Assembly (NCBI GenBank): GCA_944392455.1
Contig: CALXWP010000002.1
Coordinates: 147,577 to 211,576, forward strand
DNA: 64,000 nucleotides
Source of the DNA: an uncultured Clostridia bacterium
GTDB taxonomy: Bacteria > Bacillota > Clostridia > TANB77 > CAG-508
Direction of reading: 5' to 3'
This document shows, in pieces, positions 1-11,704 of this stretch. The notes below the pieces were generated by a model, which worked only from the letters and a program-made list of their open reading frames with translations, did not search any database and was not told the DNA's origin. The translations under genes were made by a program, and so were the position numbers. Every line of letters starts with the position of its first letter. The first letter of the stretch is position 1.

Positions 1-1260
1 CTAATACTGGTGGAAAGACTGTATCTTTAAAAACAACAGGTCTGCTACTTTTAATGGCATATACCGGAATATTCATTCCTGCAAAAGAAAATAGTAGTAT
101 TTATGTATTTGATAATATTTTTGCAGATATTGGTGATGAACAAAGTATTCAAGAATCATTAAGTACATTTTCTTCTCACATGTCAACCATAATAGAGATT
201 ATAAATAAAGCCACATCAAATAGCTTAGTTTTATTAGACGAACTTCGGATCAGGTACTGACCCTATAGAAGGAGCAAACTTAGCAATTAGTATATTAAAG
301 AACTTCTTTGATTTAGGTATTACAACTATTTCTACAACACACTATCAGGAACTTAAAAATTACTGTTTAGTAACTAAGGGTTTTCAAAATGCTAGTTGTG
401 AATTTGATTTAGAAAATTTAAGACCAACATATAAGTTATTAATTGGTATACCTGGAAAAAGTAATGCTTTTGCAATTAGTAAAAAGTTAGGATTAAATGA
501 CAAGATTTTGGATTATGCTAATTCTTTAATGAAACAAGATGATATAAGTATTGAAGAATTAATGAAAAATATATATGATGACAAAATAGAAATTGAAAAA
601 GAAAAAGAAAAAATCAAACAAAATTCTGCTCAAGTTGAAGAATTAAGAAAAAAATTAGAAAATCAAAATAAATTCTGGCAAGAAAAACAAAATAATATCT
701 TGCAAAAAGCAAGAGAAGAAGCAAAAGAAATTTTATCTGATGCTAAAGAAGAAGCTACTTCAGTAATTAATGAACTTAATTCTCTAGGAAAAAATGATTT
801 AGCAAAAGCAAATAATTTAAGAAACAAATTAAATGAAAAATTAAAAGATGTATCTGCAAATGACAGTAATACACTAAACTTAGATGCGTTAAAGGCTTTA
901 AATAATAAATTTAGTTTAAAAAATAATACTTTAGATAATAAAAAGAAAAATAATAATAAAAATACTTCACACTCTTCTGTTACATTTTCTAAAGTTAATC
1001 AATTTAAATCACAAAACATATCTAGTGAAATAAATGTAATTGGTATGAATGTTGATGAAGCAGTATTTGTAATAGATAAATACCTTGATGATTGTGCTAT
1101 TGCAAAATTATCACCTATCAGAATAGTTCATGGCAAAGGTACTGGTAAATTAAGAGAAGGAATTCATAAATTTTTAAAAACTAATCCTCATGTGGCTTCA
1201 TTTAGACTAGGAACATTTGGTGAAGGCGAAATGGGCGTTACAGTAGTTGAATTAAAATAA
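1..1260 (+). CDS. mutS2: Endonuclease MutS2, 3' part, read through a +1 frameshift at CGG
   Basis: The 5' end lies outside the window. The fragment opens inside the ATPase Walker A motif (NTGGKT, bases 3-20), continues through the signature region (DIGDEQS, STFSSHM) and reaches Walker B (VLLDEL) at about base 245. There the frame breaks: CTT is followed by CGG, and the zero frame stops at 258-260. Dropping C246 restores the conserved GSGTDP stretch, and the reading then runs without a break through a long coiled region to a C-terminal Smr nuclease domain (HGKGTGKLR, about bases 1130-1155) and the stop at 1260. MutS2 proteins act on recombination intermediates or collided ribosomes. Without the shift the Smr domain is lost. 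The +1 reading is inferred; the homology on both sides is clear. Confidence 0.9.
243..249 (+). other. +1 frameshift site CTT-CGG-A in mutS2
   Basis: CGG at 246-248 is in the zero frame. Skipping C246 makes the next codon GGA (Gly), the invariant glycine after the Walker B Glu-Leu in MutS2. The 11 bases ACTTCGGATCA occur identically at the mtaB site. A P-site tRNA-Leu on CUU could re-pair on UUC, as at the CUU-AGG site of yeast Ty1 (known precedent). Confidence 0.75.
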
Positions 1261-1297
1261 AACAGGAGCTAAAAAGTTCCTGTTCAATTTTTATGTT

Positions 1298-2585
1298 TTA
1301 TTTTGCTATTAATTCTAATTTATCTACATCTACTATCTTTACTTTTTTAATAACATTATCTAAATTATCATTCGTTTCTAATTTAACAACCATATAATTA
1401 GTTGTATGACCTTTCATATATTTTTTTTCATTTTCTATATGAGGCTCTTCAAATAATACTTCTACTTCTTTTCCTATATATTCCTTATTATATTCTTCTT
1501 CATTTTTATTTGAAAGTTCAATAAGTTTTCTACTTCTCTCTTCTTTTACATTCCCATCTATTTGGTTTGGCATTACTGCTGCTTTTGTTCCCTTTCTTTG
1601 AGAATATTTAAATACATGCATTTTATAGAATTTAATTTCTTTTAAATTTTCATATGTAATATTAAATTCTTCTTCAGTCTCTCCAGGGAAGCCAACTATT
1701 ACATCTGTTGTCAAAGAAACATTTGGATAAGTTCTTCTTAATAAATTCACTCCATTTTTAAATTCTTCTATTGTGTATCTTCTATTCATTCTCTTTAAAG
1801 TATCATTACATGCACTTTGAAGAGATAAATGGAATTGATCACATATTTTATCTAATTTTGATAATCTTTCAACAAATTCTTCAGTTATTAATGTTGGTTC
1901 CAATGATCCGAAGTCTTATTCTTTTTATTTTTTCTATTTTATTAATATCTTCTAATAAATCAATTAATTTATAATTATCTTTAAAATCCCTACCATACGA
2001 AGCTAAATGTATTCCTGTTATTACAACTTCTTTAATGCCTTCTTCTGATATTTTAGTAATTTCACTTATTACACTTTCTTTTTTTCTACTTCTTATATGT
2101 CCTCTTGCATATGGTATTATACAATATGAACAAAATCTATCACATCCATCTTGCACTTTTATAACTGCTCTTGTTTTTTCTGTAAAAGTAACATCTCCAA
2201 AATCAGAATACTCTTCTTCATGTAATACGTCTGAAATAATATTATTAGATTCTTCTTCAACATATTTAACTATTTCTTTCTTTTCATTAGTTCCAAGAAT
2301 CAAATCTATTTCAGGAATTTTTTCTAATTCATCTTTTGCAACTTGTGCATAACAACCACAAGCAACTAATAGAGCATTTGGATTTAATTCTTTTACTTTT
2401 CTAAGCATTTGTCTTGATTTTCTATCTGCCATATTTGTTACAGTACAAGTATTGACAATATATATATCTGCATATTCATCGAATTCAACTATATCATATC
2501 CTTTATTTTTAAATTCCTGTATCATTGCATTTGTTTCATATTGATTTACTTTACATCCTAATGTACAAAATGCTACTGTTTTCAT
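1298..2585 (-). CDS. mtaB: tRNA (t6A37)-methylthiotransferase MtaB, with +1 frameshift at CGG
   Basis: This radical-SAM enzyme adds a methylthio group to t6A37 of tRNA. The N-terminal UPF0004 domain has its three cluster cysteines (C11, C47, C78). The radical-SAM motif C148-x3-C152-x2-C155 follows, and a TRAM-like domain closes the protein. The start at 2585 was chosen over an upstream in-frame Met because AAAGGAGA sits just before it. After 225 codons the frame breaks at CTT-CGG (1908-1910). Skipping the C gives RLGSLEPT, a conserved MtaB stretch, and 203 more residues, for about 428 aa, normal for the family. Read conventionally there would be two broken halves. It lies downstream of groEL behind a terminator. 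Confidence 0.9.
1907..1913 (-). other. +1 frameshift site CTT-CGG-A in mtaB
   Basis: On the minus strand the codons read AGA-CTT-CGG-ATC. Omitting the C at 1910 gives AGA-CTT-GGA-TCA (Arg-Leu-Gly-Ser), the expected conserved sequence. The surrounding 11 bases match the mutS2 site exactly, although the two genes are unrelated. Confidence 0.75.
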
Positions 2586-2660
2586 TTCTATCTCCTTTAA
2601 TATATTTTCATACATTTATGTATTATTACATATTTTTGCTTTATTTTCAAGATATTACAT

Positions 2661-2695
2661 AAAAACAGTTATCTATTTTCAGATAACTGTTTTTA
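2661..2695 (-). terminator. Terminator after groEL
   Basis: A near-perfect hairpin (AAACAGTTATCT paired with AGATAACTGTTT) is followed by a T-run on the minus strand, just past the groEL stop. Confidence 0.8.
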
Positions 2696-2713
2696 TTTTA
2701 ATTAACTATTTTA

Positions 2714-4402
<1,689 letters not shown>

Positions 4403-4452
4403 TTATATAAATATTAAAATTTATGAATTAAAATCAATTAAAAATACTTTAA

Positions 4453-4740
<288 letters not shown>

Positions 4741-4831
4741 CTACCTCCTTAAAAATTTCTACCATTTTATATATATATTAATATGTAGTAAATTTATATA
4801 TATGATATATATGTAGCATACTAATATATTT

Positions 4832-4858
4832 TTAGCACTCTTTTGCTTTGACTGCTAA
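4832..4858 (-). promoter_or_regulatory. CIRCE operator (HrcA binding site)
   Basis: The inverted repeat TTAGCACTC-N9-GACTGCTAA differs from the consensus TTAGCACTC-N9-GAGTGCTAA at one base. It overlaps the expected transcription start of groES-groEL, as is usual for HrcA-repressed heat-shock operons. Confidence 0.92.
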
Positions 4859-4859
4859 A

Positions 4860-4888
4860 AATATATACCCTTTTTATTTAAAAGTCAA
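4860..4888 (-). promoter_or_regulatory. groES-groEL promoter
   Basis: On the minus strand, TTGACT (-35), a 17-base spacer and TATATT (-10) lie immediately upstream of CIRCE. Confidence 0.8.
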
Positions 4889-4967
4889 TACCTAATTTTA
4901 AATTTCACACAATATTCACATTTACTCTAAAACCATACTTCTAACTAATGAAACCAAGTTTTAAATA

Positions 4968-4996
4968 TTGACATATTAGAAAAAAAATGTTATTTT
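4968..4996 (+). promoter_or_regulatory. Promoter of the DUF4190-like gene
   Basis: TTGACA, a 17-base spacer and TATTTT lie 30 bases before the start codon, with AAGGAGGAG between them. Confidence 0.6.
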
Positions 4997-5025
4997 TGTT
5001 GTATATATAAAAGGAGGAGTAAAAT

Positions 5026-5319
5026 ATGGAACAAGAAACTCAAAAAACATTTGATACAAAAGGGATTGGCTTTGGAATTGCTTCTTTAGTACTTGGAATT
5101 GTATCTATTATATTTTTATATTACATTATTATATCTGTCATTTCAGCTGTTTTAGCAGTTATTTTTGGAATAATAGCTCTTGCTAAAGGTGATCATGCAC
5201 TTGGAAAAACAGGATTAGTACTAGGTGTAATTTCACTAATAGTCACATTCTTACTATTCTTATTTTTACAAGTATTAGATGTATCTATCTTTATGATACC
5301 AGATTGGTATAAATTTTAA
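5026..5319 (+). CDS. Small DUF4190-like membrane protein
   Basis: This 97-aa protein has a short polar N-terminus and two hydrophobic stretches (about residues 14-48 and 62-90) separated by ALAKGDHALGKTGLVLG, a Gly-Lys loop typical of DUF4190-type proteins. The function of this family is unknown; it is expected in the cytoplasmic membrane. It has its own promoter and AAGGAGGAG ribosome site and is followed by a terminator, so it looks monocistronic. The family call rests on the pattern of two glycine-rich helices around a charged loop. Confidence 0.7.
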   Translation: MEQETQKTFDTKGIGFGIASLVLGIVSIIFLYYIIISVISAVLAVIFGIIALAKGDHALGKTGLVLGVISLIVTFLLFLFLQVLDVSIFMIPDWYKF

Positions 5320-5380
5320 TTTAATATTACATTAATATATATCTTTATTAAAATATTAAATTAATTACTTAGTTTTAAAT

Positions 5381-5423
5381 AAGGAAATTATAGAAGTTTT
5401 TATATACTCTATAATTTCTTTAT
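5381..5423 (+). terminator. Terminator after the DUF4190-like gene
   Basis: The arms AAGGAAATTATAGA and TCTATAATTTCTTT form a hairpin, followed by T-rich sequence. Confidence 0.7.
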
Positions 5424-5554
5424 TTTTTCATTTAATAAAATATAGTTTAAAGTAATTTATTAATTTTACTTTCATTTTACTGATATTATTTATTGATTTT
5501 AAATTGTATATAATATAGAATATTAAATATAATATAATTATTGGGAGGTAATAT

Positions 5555-6259
5555 ATGTCTATTCACTGTAATGCCAAAAAAGAAGATATTGAAAAAACTG
5601 TACTTATGCCAGGAGATCCTTTAAGATCTAAATATATAGCAGAAAATTTTTTAGAAAATACAAGATTAGTAAATACTGTAAGAAATATGCTTGCATATAC
5701 AGGAACATATAAAGGTAAACCTGTAACTGTATTTTCTTCTGGCATGGGAATGCCTAGTATGGGAATTTATTCATATGAATTATATAAATTTTATGATGTA
5801 GAAAAAATAATTAGAATCGGATCTTGTGGCACATATAATAGAGATATACATTTATTTGATACAATATTAGTAGATAAATCATATACTGAAGGTAATTTTG
5901 CTTACGAGTGGAGTAAAAAAGAAGAACATGTTATAGAAGCATCTGCTGAATTAAATGATTTAATAGAAAATACAGCCAAAAAACTTGGAATTAATTATGT
6001 TAGAGGAAATGCTTTTTGTAATGATTGTTTTGATGGATATCTTGATCATTTAGATGATTTTATTAATAACTTACCTAAAGATGTCCTTGGATGTGAAATG
6101 GAAGCTTTTGCATTATTTTATATGGCTAAATATTTTGGTAGACAAGCTTCATGTTTACTTACTGTAGTTGATGCATATTTTCAAAACAAATCAATTACAT
6201 CTGATGAAAGAGAGCGTTCTCTAAATGAAATGATTACTCTTGCTTTAGAAAGTATATAG
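5555..6259 (+). CDS. deoD: Purine-nucleoside phosphorylase DeoD
   Basis: DeoD cleaves purine (deoxy)nucleosides with phosphate to base and (deoxy)ribose-1-phosphate in the cytosolic salvage pathway. The 234-aa protein matches the hexameric bacterial PNP type: MPGDPLR near residue 19, FSSGMGMPSMGIY, RIGSCG, and the late EMEAFALFY segment that binds the nucleoside. GGGAGGT precedes the ATG at 5555. It stands alone, converging on mgtA with a shared terminator between them. Confidence 0.96.
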   Translation: MSIHCNAKKEDIEKTVLMPGDPLRSKYIAENFLENTRLVNTVRNMLAYTGTYKGKPVTVFSSGMGMPSMGIYSYELYKFYDVEKIIRIGSCGTYNRDIHLFDTILVDKSYTEGNFAYEWSKKEEHVIEASAELNDLIENTAKKLGINYVRGNAFCNDCFDGYLDHLDDFINNLPKDVLGCEMEAFALFYMAKYFGRQASCLLTVVDAYFQNKSITSDERERSLNEMITLALESI

Positions 6260-6272
6260 ATATATTTATATA

Positions 6273-6304
6273 AAAATACCTGTCATATAATTGACAGGTA
6301 TTTT
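6273..6304. terminator. Bidirectional terminator between deoD and mgtA
   Basis: The hairpin AAATACCTGTCA paired with TGACAGGTATTT lies between convergent genes, with T-rich flanks on both strands. Confidence 0.8.
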
Positions 6305-6309
6305 TATTT

Positions 6310-8883
6310 TTATAACCATTCTCCATATTTTTTTATATATCTTTTCTTTATAAATGATGCTAAGAAACAATATAAAATTGGTACTAATAAAATTATTGAG
6401 AAATATTGAAGTGGTATTGGAACAAGTCCTATTGCCTTTCCTATAAATGTAAATGGTACAATTATTGCAACAATGCTTAATATAATAGATGTTGCATAAA
6501 CAGGCTTTGATGCATTGCTTTGTATAAATGGTGTCTTTCCTGTTCTTATAACATGAAGCCCAACCAAATTTGAGACTACTCCATATGAAAACCATATTGA
6601 CTGGAATAAAGCTGCATCAGCCATTCTTAATCCAAATCCAAACCATAGAATAGCAAATACCATTAAATCAAATATAGAACTTGCTGGTCCCATACATAGC
6701 ATAAATCTTTTTATACTTTTCATATCCCAAGCACGTGGTTTTTGTAAATATTCTTTATCAACATTATCATAAGGTACCGATAATTGACCTAAATCATAAA
6801 TTAAACTTTGTACTAATAATTGAATTGGTGTAATTGGGAAAAATGGTAATAATATACTTGCAATAAAAACTGATAAAACTTCACCAAAGTTAAAGCTTAC
6901 AGCCATTTTAATATATTTTTGTAAATTCCCAAAAGTTTTTCTTCCTTCTATTACTCCATCTGTTAATACATCTAGATCTTTTTCTAATAATATTATATCT
7001 GCAGTTTCTTTAGTTATATCAACTGCTGTATCCACAGATATTCCCACTTCTGCATTATGCATTGATGGTGCATCATTTATACCATCACCCATATATCCTA
7101 CTATGTTTCCAGCATCTTTTAATACTCTGATAATTCTTGCTTTCTGAATTGGTGAAAGTTTAGCATATACATTTGTTTTCTTTAAATGTCTTCTTAATGC
7201 CGCATCTGATAATTTTTCTACTTTACTTCCTAATATAATTTTATCTGTATTAATATTTACTTTATCACAAATTGCTTTTGTAACGTATTCATTATCTCCT
7301 GTAAGAACTATTACTCTTATACCATCTTTATTAAGTCTTTCAATAGCTCCTTTTGCACTTTCTTTTGGTGGATCTAAAAATCCAATGAATCCCATTAATA
7401 CCATCTTTGATTCATCTTTTACAGTAAACTTCTTTACATCATTAATATCATTTTTCTGACAAATTGCTACAACCCTTAAACCTTCCATGTTTAACTTCTT
7501 TGTCATATCTAAAACATCTTTTTTTATATCTTTAGTTAATTCAGTTACTTCACCTTTATAATCTACTAAAGTACAAATACTTAGTATTTCTTCGACAGCA
7601 CCTTTTGTAATAAGTTGTTTTTTCTTTCCATCTGAAACTACAACAGACAATCTTCTTCTCGAAAAATCAAATGGTATTTCATCTATTTTTTCATAATTTT
7701 CTTCTATTCCTTTAAGTTCAGATCTTTTTGTTCTTTTAATAACCGCTTCATCAATACTTCCTTCTAATCCTGTTTGAAAATATGCATTTAAAAAAGCATG
7801 TTTTAAAACTCTTGTATCTTCTTCACCTTTTACATTCAAGTATTTTTCAAGAACAATTTTATCTTCTGTAAGTGTTCCTGTTTTATCTGTACAAAGAATA
7901 TTCATTGCACCAAAACTTTGTATACTATCTAATCTCTTTACAATAGTCTTTTTCTTTGACATTCTAGTAGCTCCTTTAGCTAAACTAGATGAAAGTATTA
8001 CTGGTAAAAGAAGAGGTGTGATACCTATAGCTATAGCAACTGCAAATGTAAATGCTGTTATTGTTCCATGTTTTGCCGCATTTGCTATAAATGTAATTGG
8101 TATAATTACAGTCATAAATCTAATTAATAGTTTACTTACACTATCAATTCCTTTTTGGAAAGCTGTTTTTGGTTTTTCTTCTGTTATTGTGTCTGCAACT
8201 TTTCCAAAATATGTTCCATCTCCAATTCTAAATACAACGCCTTTTCCAGAACCACTTACTACATTAGTTCCCATAAAACATATTGTATCCAAGTCTGTTA
8301 TATCTTCTATTTTTCCTTTTTGCTGTGACTCAGCTGATTTTTTAACAGAATCACTTTCTCCTGTTAAAGATGATTGGTTAATAAATAAATCACTTGATTC
8401 TATTATTCTAACATCTGCTGGTATTAAATCTCCTGCATTAAATAGTACTACATCCCCTATTGTAATATCTGATGATGGAATTTTTACTTCCTTTCCATTT
8501 CTTAATACATGTGACTTAGCAGATACTAAATTTTTTAATTTTTCAGCTGCTCTATTTGATCTATATACTTCAAAAAACTCTAAAAAAGTACTTACCACAA
8601 TTAATATTAATATTACTGATATATTTGCATAACTAGGTGGTGAAGTTAATATAACATCTGTATAAAATAATACTAAAGCAATTCCTAATAGAATTAAATT
8701 AAATGTGCTGAATAAACTTTCTAATAAATAGTTGTACCATTTTTTTGGCTTTTTTTGTTTCATTACATTTTTTCCATATTTATTTAAATTGCTTACTGCC
8801 TCGCTAGATGTTAGTCCCCTCTTTTTAAATTTATTTTCCTTTAAAAAATCTTCTACACTGCTTGTACACTCTCTTTCGTACAT
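6310..8883 (-). CDS. mgtA: Magnesium-translocating P-type ATPase (MgtA type)
   Basis: This 857-aa P3B-type ATPase is expected to import Mg2+ across the cytoplasmic membrane. Visible landmarks are the actuator motif TGES (174-177), the phosphorylated Asp333 in DKTGT, the hinge GDGINDAP (599-606), and a C-terminal membrane domain with the MgtA-like segment LIYDLGQLSVPYD. N-terminal and C-terminal helices are complete. A TATAAT-like element lies shortly upstream. Only 68 bases separate it from splB, too few for a typical Mg2+ riboswitch. The magnesium assignment rests on the C-terminal similarity to MgtA/MgtB; a Ca2+ pump is less likely. Confidence 0.9.
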   Translation of the reverse strand: MYERECTSSVEDFLKENKFKKRGLTSSEAVSNLNKYGKNVMKQKKPKKWYNYLLESLFSTFNLILLGIALVLFYTDVILTSPPSYANISVILILIVVSTFLEFFEVYRSNRAAEKLKNLVSAKSHVLRNGKEVKIPSSDITIGDVVLFNAGDLIPADVRIIESSDLFINQSSLTGESDSVKKSAESQQKGKIEDITDLDTICFMGTNVVSGSGKGVVFRIGDGTYFGKVADTITEEKPKTAFQKGIDSVSKLLIRFMTVIIPITFIANAAKHGTITAFTFAVAIAIGITPLLLPVILSSSLAKGATRMSKKKTIVKRLDSIQSFGAMNILCTDKTGTLTEDKIVLEKYLNVKGEEDTRVLKHAFLNAYFQTGLEGSIDEAVIKRTKRSELKGIEENYEKIDEIPFDFSRRRLSVVVSDGKKKQLITKGAVEEILSICTLVDYKGEVTELTKDIKKDVLDMTKKLNMEGLRVVAICQKNDINDVKKFTVKDESKMVLMGFIGFLDPPKESAKGAIERLNKDGIRVIVLTGDNEYVTKAICDKVNINTDKIILGSKVEKLSDAALRRHLKKTNVYAKLSPIQKARIIRVLKDAGNIVGYMGDGINDAPSMHNAEVGISVDTAVDITKETADIILLEKDLDVLTDGVIEGRKTFGNLQKYIKMAVSFNFGEVLSVFIASILLPFFPITPIQLLVQSLIYDLGQLSVPYDNVDKEYLQKPRAWDMKSIKRFMLCMGPASSIFDLMVFAILWFGFGLRMADAALFQSIWFSYGVVSNLVGLHVIRTGKTPFIQSNASKPVYATSIILSIVAIIVPFTFIGKAIGLVPIPLQYFSIILLVPILYCFLASFIKKRYIKKYGEWL

Positions 8884-8951
8884 AACAAAATACCTTCTTT
8901 CGTTAATTTTCTATTTCAAATTATATCATAAATTTTTTATATTACCAGTTT

Positions 8952-9959
8952 TTAACTAAAATAAATTATTTTATTTTCTGGAAAATATTTTTGTAATAAA
9001 TTGCCAATATACTCTTCTCCTATTTTCCTTATTTCTTGTTTATATGTGTATTTTCCTTTTCCTCTTCCTGTCATTAATTCTTTATTATATAAATCGATAC
9101 TATTAGGAAACGCTTCTTCATTTATTTTTCTATGAATATAACTATATGTCATAAAAATAACTTCAAAAAATAAATTTGCTTTTACTTTATCACTTAAATT
9201 ATTCTTTAAGTATATTACCAATTCTTCATATAACATTTCCCAATTATCAACAAAAATTACAGGTGCTATTAATATCCCCACCTTATATCCTCTATCTACT
9301 AACTTATTAATAGCTTTAACTCTATTTTCTAATGGAGAGGTACCTATTTCTATTTTTTGAATTATCTCTTTTGGATTTACACTCATTCTTATAATTATTT
9401 TTTCTTTTCCTGGCATATCTAATATATCATCTACCATATCAAACTTAGTTGGAAATGTTAGATAACCTTTTGTACTTTTTTTATTAAAATTTTCAATAGT
9501 CCATCTTAAATTATCAGTAATAGAATTTTCTAATATCAAATCACTATTACTTCCTATTTCAAATACTAATTCTGATTTACTTTCATTTGCTGTTTTAATT
9601 ATTTTTTCTAACATTTCTTCTCTATTAACAAAAAGTCTTAAATATGAACATTTATTATAATTACATACTAAATAGCAATATAAACACATAGCAGTACAAC
9701 CTGATGAAGTATATGGAACTAAATAATCCGATATTTTATTATTAGGTACAAATTTATGTGTTTTTCTAGTACCTATTATCAAATTTCTTTTCATATATGG
9801 AAAGTCTTTATTATTCTTTTTTCTCATTTCTTCAATATTATTATGATTATCTATTATAAATTTCGGCACTGAGCCATATTTTTTTAATAACTCTCTTCCT
9901 AGTTCATAATTAGTTATTTTTTCCTCATAATATATTGCATCCGGAATAAATTTTTTCAT
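8952..9959 (-). CDS. splB: Spore photoproduct lyase (radical SAM)
   Basis: This radical-SAM enzyme reverses the thymine dimer (spore photoproduct) in DNA during germination. The cluster motif is C88-x3-C92-x2-C95 in the GCTAMCLYCYL context typical of SplB, and the 335-aa length fits the family. The downstream TFPTKFDMVDDIL and IRMSVNPKEI segments also fit. It supports the view that the organism makes endospores. It lies upstream of mgtA in the same direction, but mgtA seems to have its own promoter. Confidence 0.92.
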   Translation of the reverse strand: MKKFIPDAIYYEEKITNYELGRELLKKYGSVPKFIIDNHNNIEEMRKKNNKDFPYMKRNLIIGTRKTHKFVPNNKISDYLVPYTSSGCTAMCLYCYLVCNYNKCSYLRLFVNREEMLEKIIKTANESKSELVFEIGSNSDLILENSITDNLRWTIENFNKKSTKGYLTFPTKFDMVDDILDMPGKEKIIIRMSVNPKEIIQKIEIGTSPLENRVKAINKLVDRGYKVGILIAPVIFVDNWEMLYEELVIYLKNNLSDKVKANLFFEVIFMTYSYIHRKINEEAFPNSIDLYNKELMTGRGKGKYTYKQEIRKIGEEYIGNLLQKYFPENKIIYFS

Positions 9960-10099
9960 AATTTTCTCCTAAAACAAAATTTATATTTAATATGATAATA
10001 AACTTTATTTATTATACCTCCTTATTCTTTTTCTATTCTAAAGCTATATAAATAACATAAGTTATATAAAAATAGCATAATATAATTTAGGTGAATTTT

Positions 10100-11323
10100 A
10101 TGAAGTTTTTAATTCTATCTTTTAAAAGAAATATTTTACCTGCAATATTTGTTTTAATAGCTATTTTTTTAGTTGTTTTTTCCAGATCAAACTTAGATGC
10201 TACAAAACAAGGACTTGAATTATGGGCATATACAGTTGTTCCTTCCCTTTTTCCTTTTTTTGTTATTACTAACCTATTATCACAAACTAAAGTTGTAAAT
10301 ATTATTGGAAAAATACTGGATAAATTAATGAGACCATTTTTTAATGTTCCTGGTATTGGTGGATTTGCTTTTGTCATGGGATTAATTAGTGGATATCCTG
10401 TAGGTGCAAAAGTTGTTTCTGATTTTAGACATCAAAATCTAGTTACTAAAGACGAAGGTGAAAGACTTTTAGCATTTACTAATAATTCAGGTCCTTTATT
10501 TATTATAAGCAGTGTTGGAATAGGAATGTTTGGAGATACAAAAACTGGTATATTACTTTTATGTACTCATATATTAGCTTGTATTACTGTTGGAATAATT
10601 TTAGGTAAGTTTTCTAAAAAATCTGATAATGAATTTAGAACAAATATGAATAATAGATTAAATAAGAAAAATGAAATAAAAGAAAATAATTCAGATAGTA
10701 AAACTGTTACTCTAAAAAATTTAGGAGAAGTTCTTAGCATTAGCATTAATAACTCTATTTCCACAATTCTTCTTATAGGTGGATTTGTAGTTATCTTCTC
10801 AGTTATTATATCTATTTTAAATAAAACTCATACTCTAGATCTGTTAAGTAATTTATTAAAACCTGTTCTACAAATGTTTAATATGGATATAGATTTTGCA
10901 AAACCATTACTGTCTGGAATTCTTGAACTAACTAATGGTGTAAAACAAGTATCAGCTATTAATATAAAAGCTATATCTCAGAATATTATACTATGTGCTT
11001 TTCTTCTTGGTTTTGGAGGGTTCTCTGTTTTACTTCAAGTATTTAGTATTGTTTCAAAAACAGATTTATCTATGAAAAAATATGTTATAGGAAAATTTAT
11101 GCAAGGTATACTTGCAAGTATTTATACGTTTTTAGCTTTAAAATTTATACCATTTATTAATTTAGATATTGTTGAAACATCTAGTAATTTAAGTAACGCA
11201 ATAACAATACAAACACCACATTTAGCTTCTATCTTCTATGACCTTGGAGTTTCAACAATATGTATTGCAATAGTTTTTGTGGTTTTTAAATTATTTAACA
11301 AACTATATAGAAAATTAACTTAA
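10100..11323 (+). CDS. ylbJ: Sporulation integral membrane protein YlbJ
   Basis: YlbJ is a multi-pass membrane protein needed for proper spore cortex formation in Bacillus subtilis, related to nucleoside-transporter (Gate) folds. The 407-aa protein has about eight to ten hydrophobic segments, with family stretches LWAYTVVPSLFPFFV and LISGYPVGAK. A Lys/Asn-rich hydrophilic loop (about residues 175-200) interrupts the membrane part. The start at 10100 is preferred to GTG at 10091 because the AGGTG around that GTG is the likely ribosome site. Confidence 0.9.
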   Translation: MKFLILSFKRNILPAIFVLIAIFLVVFSRSNLDATKQGLELWAYTVVPSLFPFFVITNLLSQTKVVNIIGKILDKLMRPFFNVPGIGGFAFVMGLISGYPVGAKVVSDFRHQNLVTKDEGERLLAFTNNSGPLFIISSVGIGMFGDTKTGILLLCTHILACITVGIILGKFSKKSDNEFRTNMNNRLNKKNEIKENNSDSKTVTLKNLGEVLSISINNSISTILLIGGFVVIFSVIISILNKTHTLDLLSNLLKPVLQMFNMDIDFAKPLLSGILELTNGVKQVSAINIKAISQNIILCAFLLGFGGFSVLLQVFSIVSKTDLSMKKYVIGKFMQGILASIYTFLALKFIPFINLDIVETSSNLSNAITIQTPHLASIFYDLGVSTICIAIVFVVFKLFNKLYRKLT

Positions 11324-11407
11324 GATTAAATGAATATAATTTATTCTAAAGAATATATATTTAATAATATTAAAACAAAATAATAATAAGTTTGGAGTGA
11401 TTTTTCT

Positions 11408-11647
11408 ATGGATAGAAATATGGATAATATGAATAATTTTTATGGGATGCCACCTTTTAATTATGATAATAATTTTGATCCTAATATAAATGATAATCCT
11501 ATGTTTAACCCTATTATGCAATATGAACAGGCATATATGTATTATAAATATATGACTCAACAAATTGAATATAAAATAAAATGTAAAGAGTATGATAAGA
11601 TGTGTTCTACTAGTGGTAGAAATGATAATCAAAGAAATAGAGAATAA
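11408..11647 (+). CDS. Small Asn/Tyr/Met-rich protein, possible spore coat component
   Basis: This 79-aa protein has no recognised domain. The first half is rich in Asn, Met, Phe and Pro; a Tyr/Met patch follows (AYMYYKYMTQQ), and the tail is charged. Such composition is common in small spore-coat or morphogenetic proteins of clostridia, but this is inference. TTGGAGTGA precedes the ATG. It sits after ylbJ in the same direction and its stop lies inside a strong terminator. Confidence 0.65.
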   Translation: MDRNMDNMNNFYGMPPFNYDNNFDPNINDNPMFNPIMQYEQAYMYYKYMTQQIEYKIKCKEYDKMCSTSGRNDNQRNRE

Positions 11648-11678
11648 GGAAGTTAGATAAAACTAACTTCCTTATTCT
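11641..11678. terminator. Strong bidirectional terminator
   Basis: A perfect 16-bp inverted repeat (AGAATAAGGAAGTTAG and its complement, 6-base loop) lies between convergent genes and contains the stop codon of the 11408 gene. Confidence 0.85.
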
Positions 11679-11704
11679 CTATTACAATATATAATTACAA
11701 TTAT

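Noticed and set aside
8884..8951. A magnesium riboswitch upstream of mgtA
   Set aside because: The gap is only 68 bases and shows a promoter but no riboswitch-sized structure.
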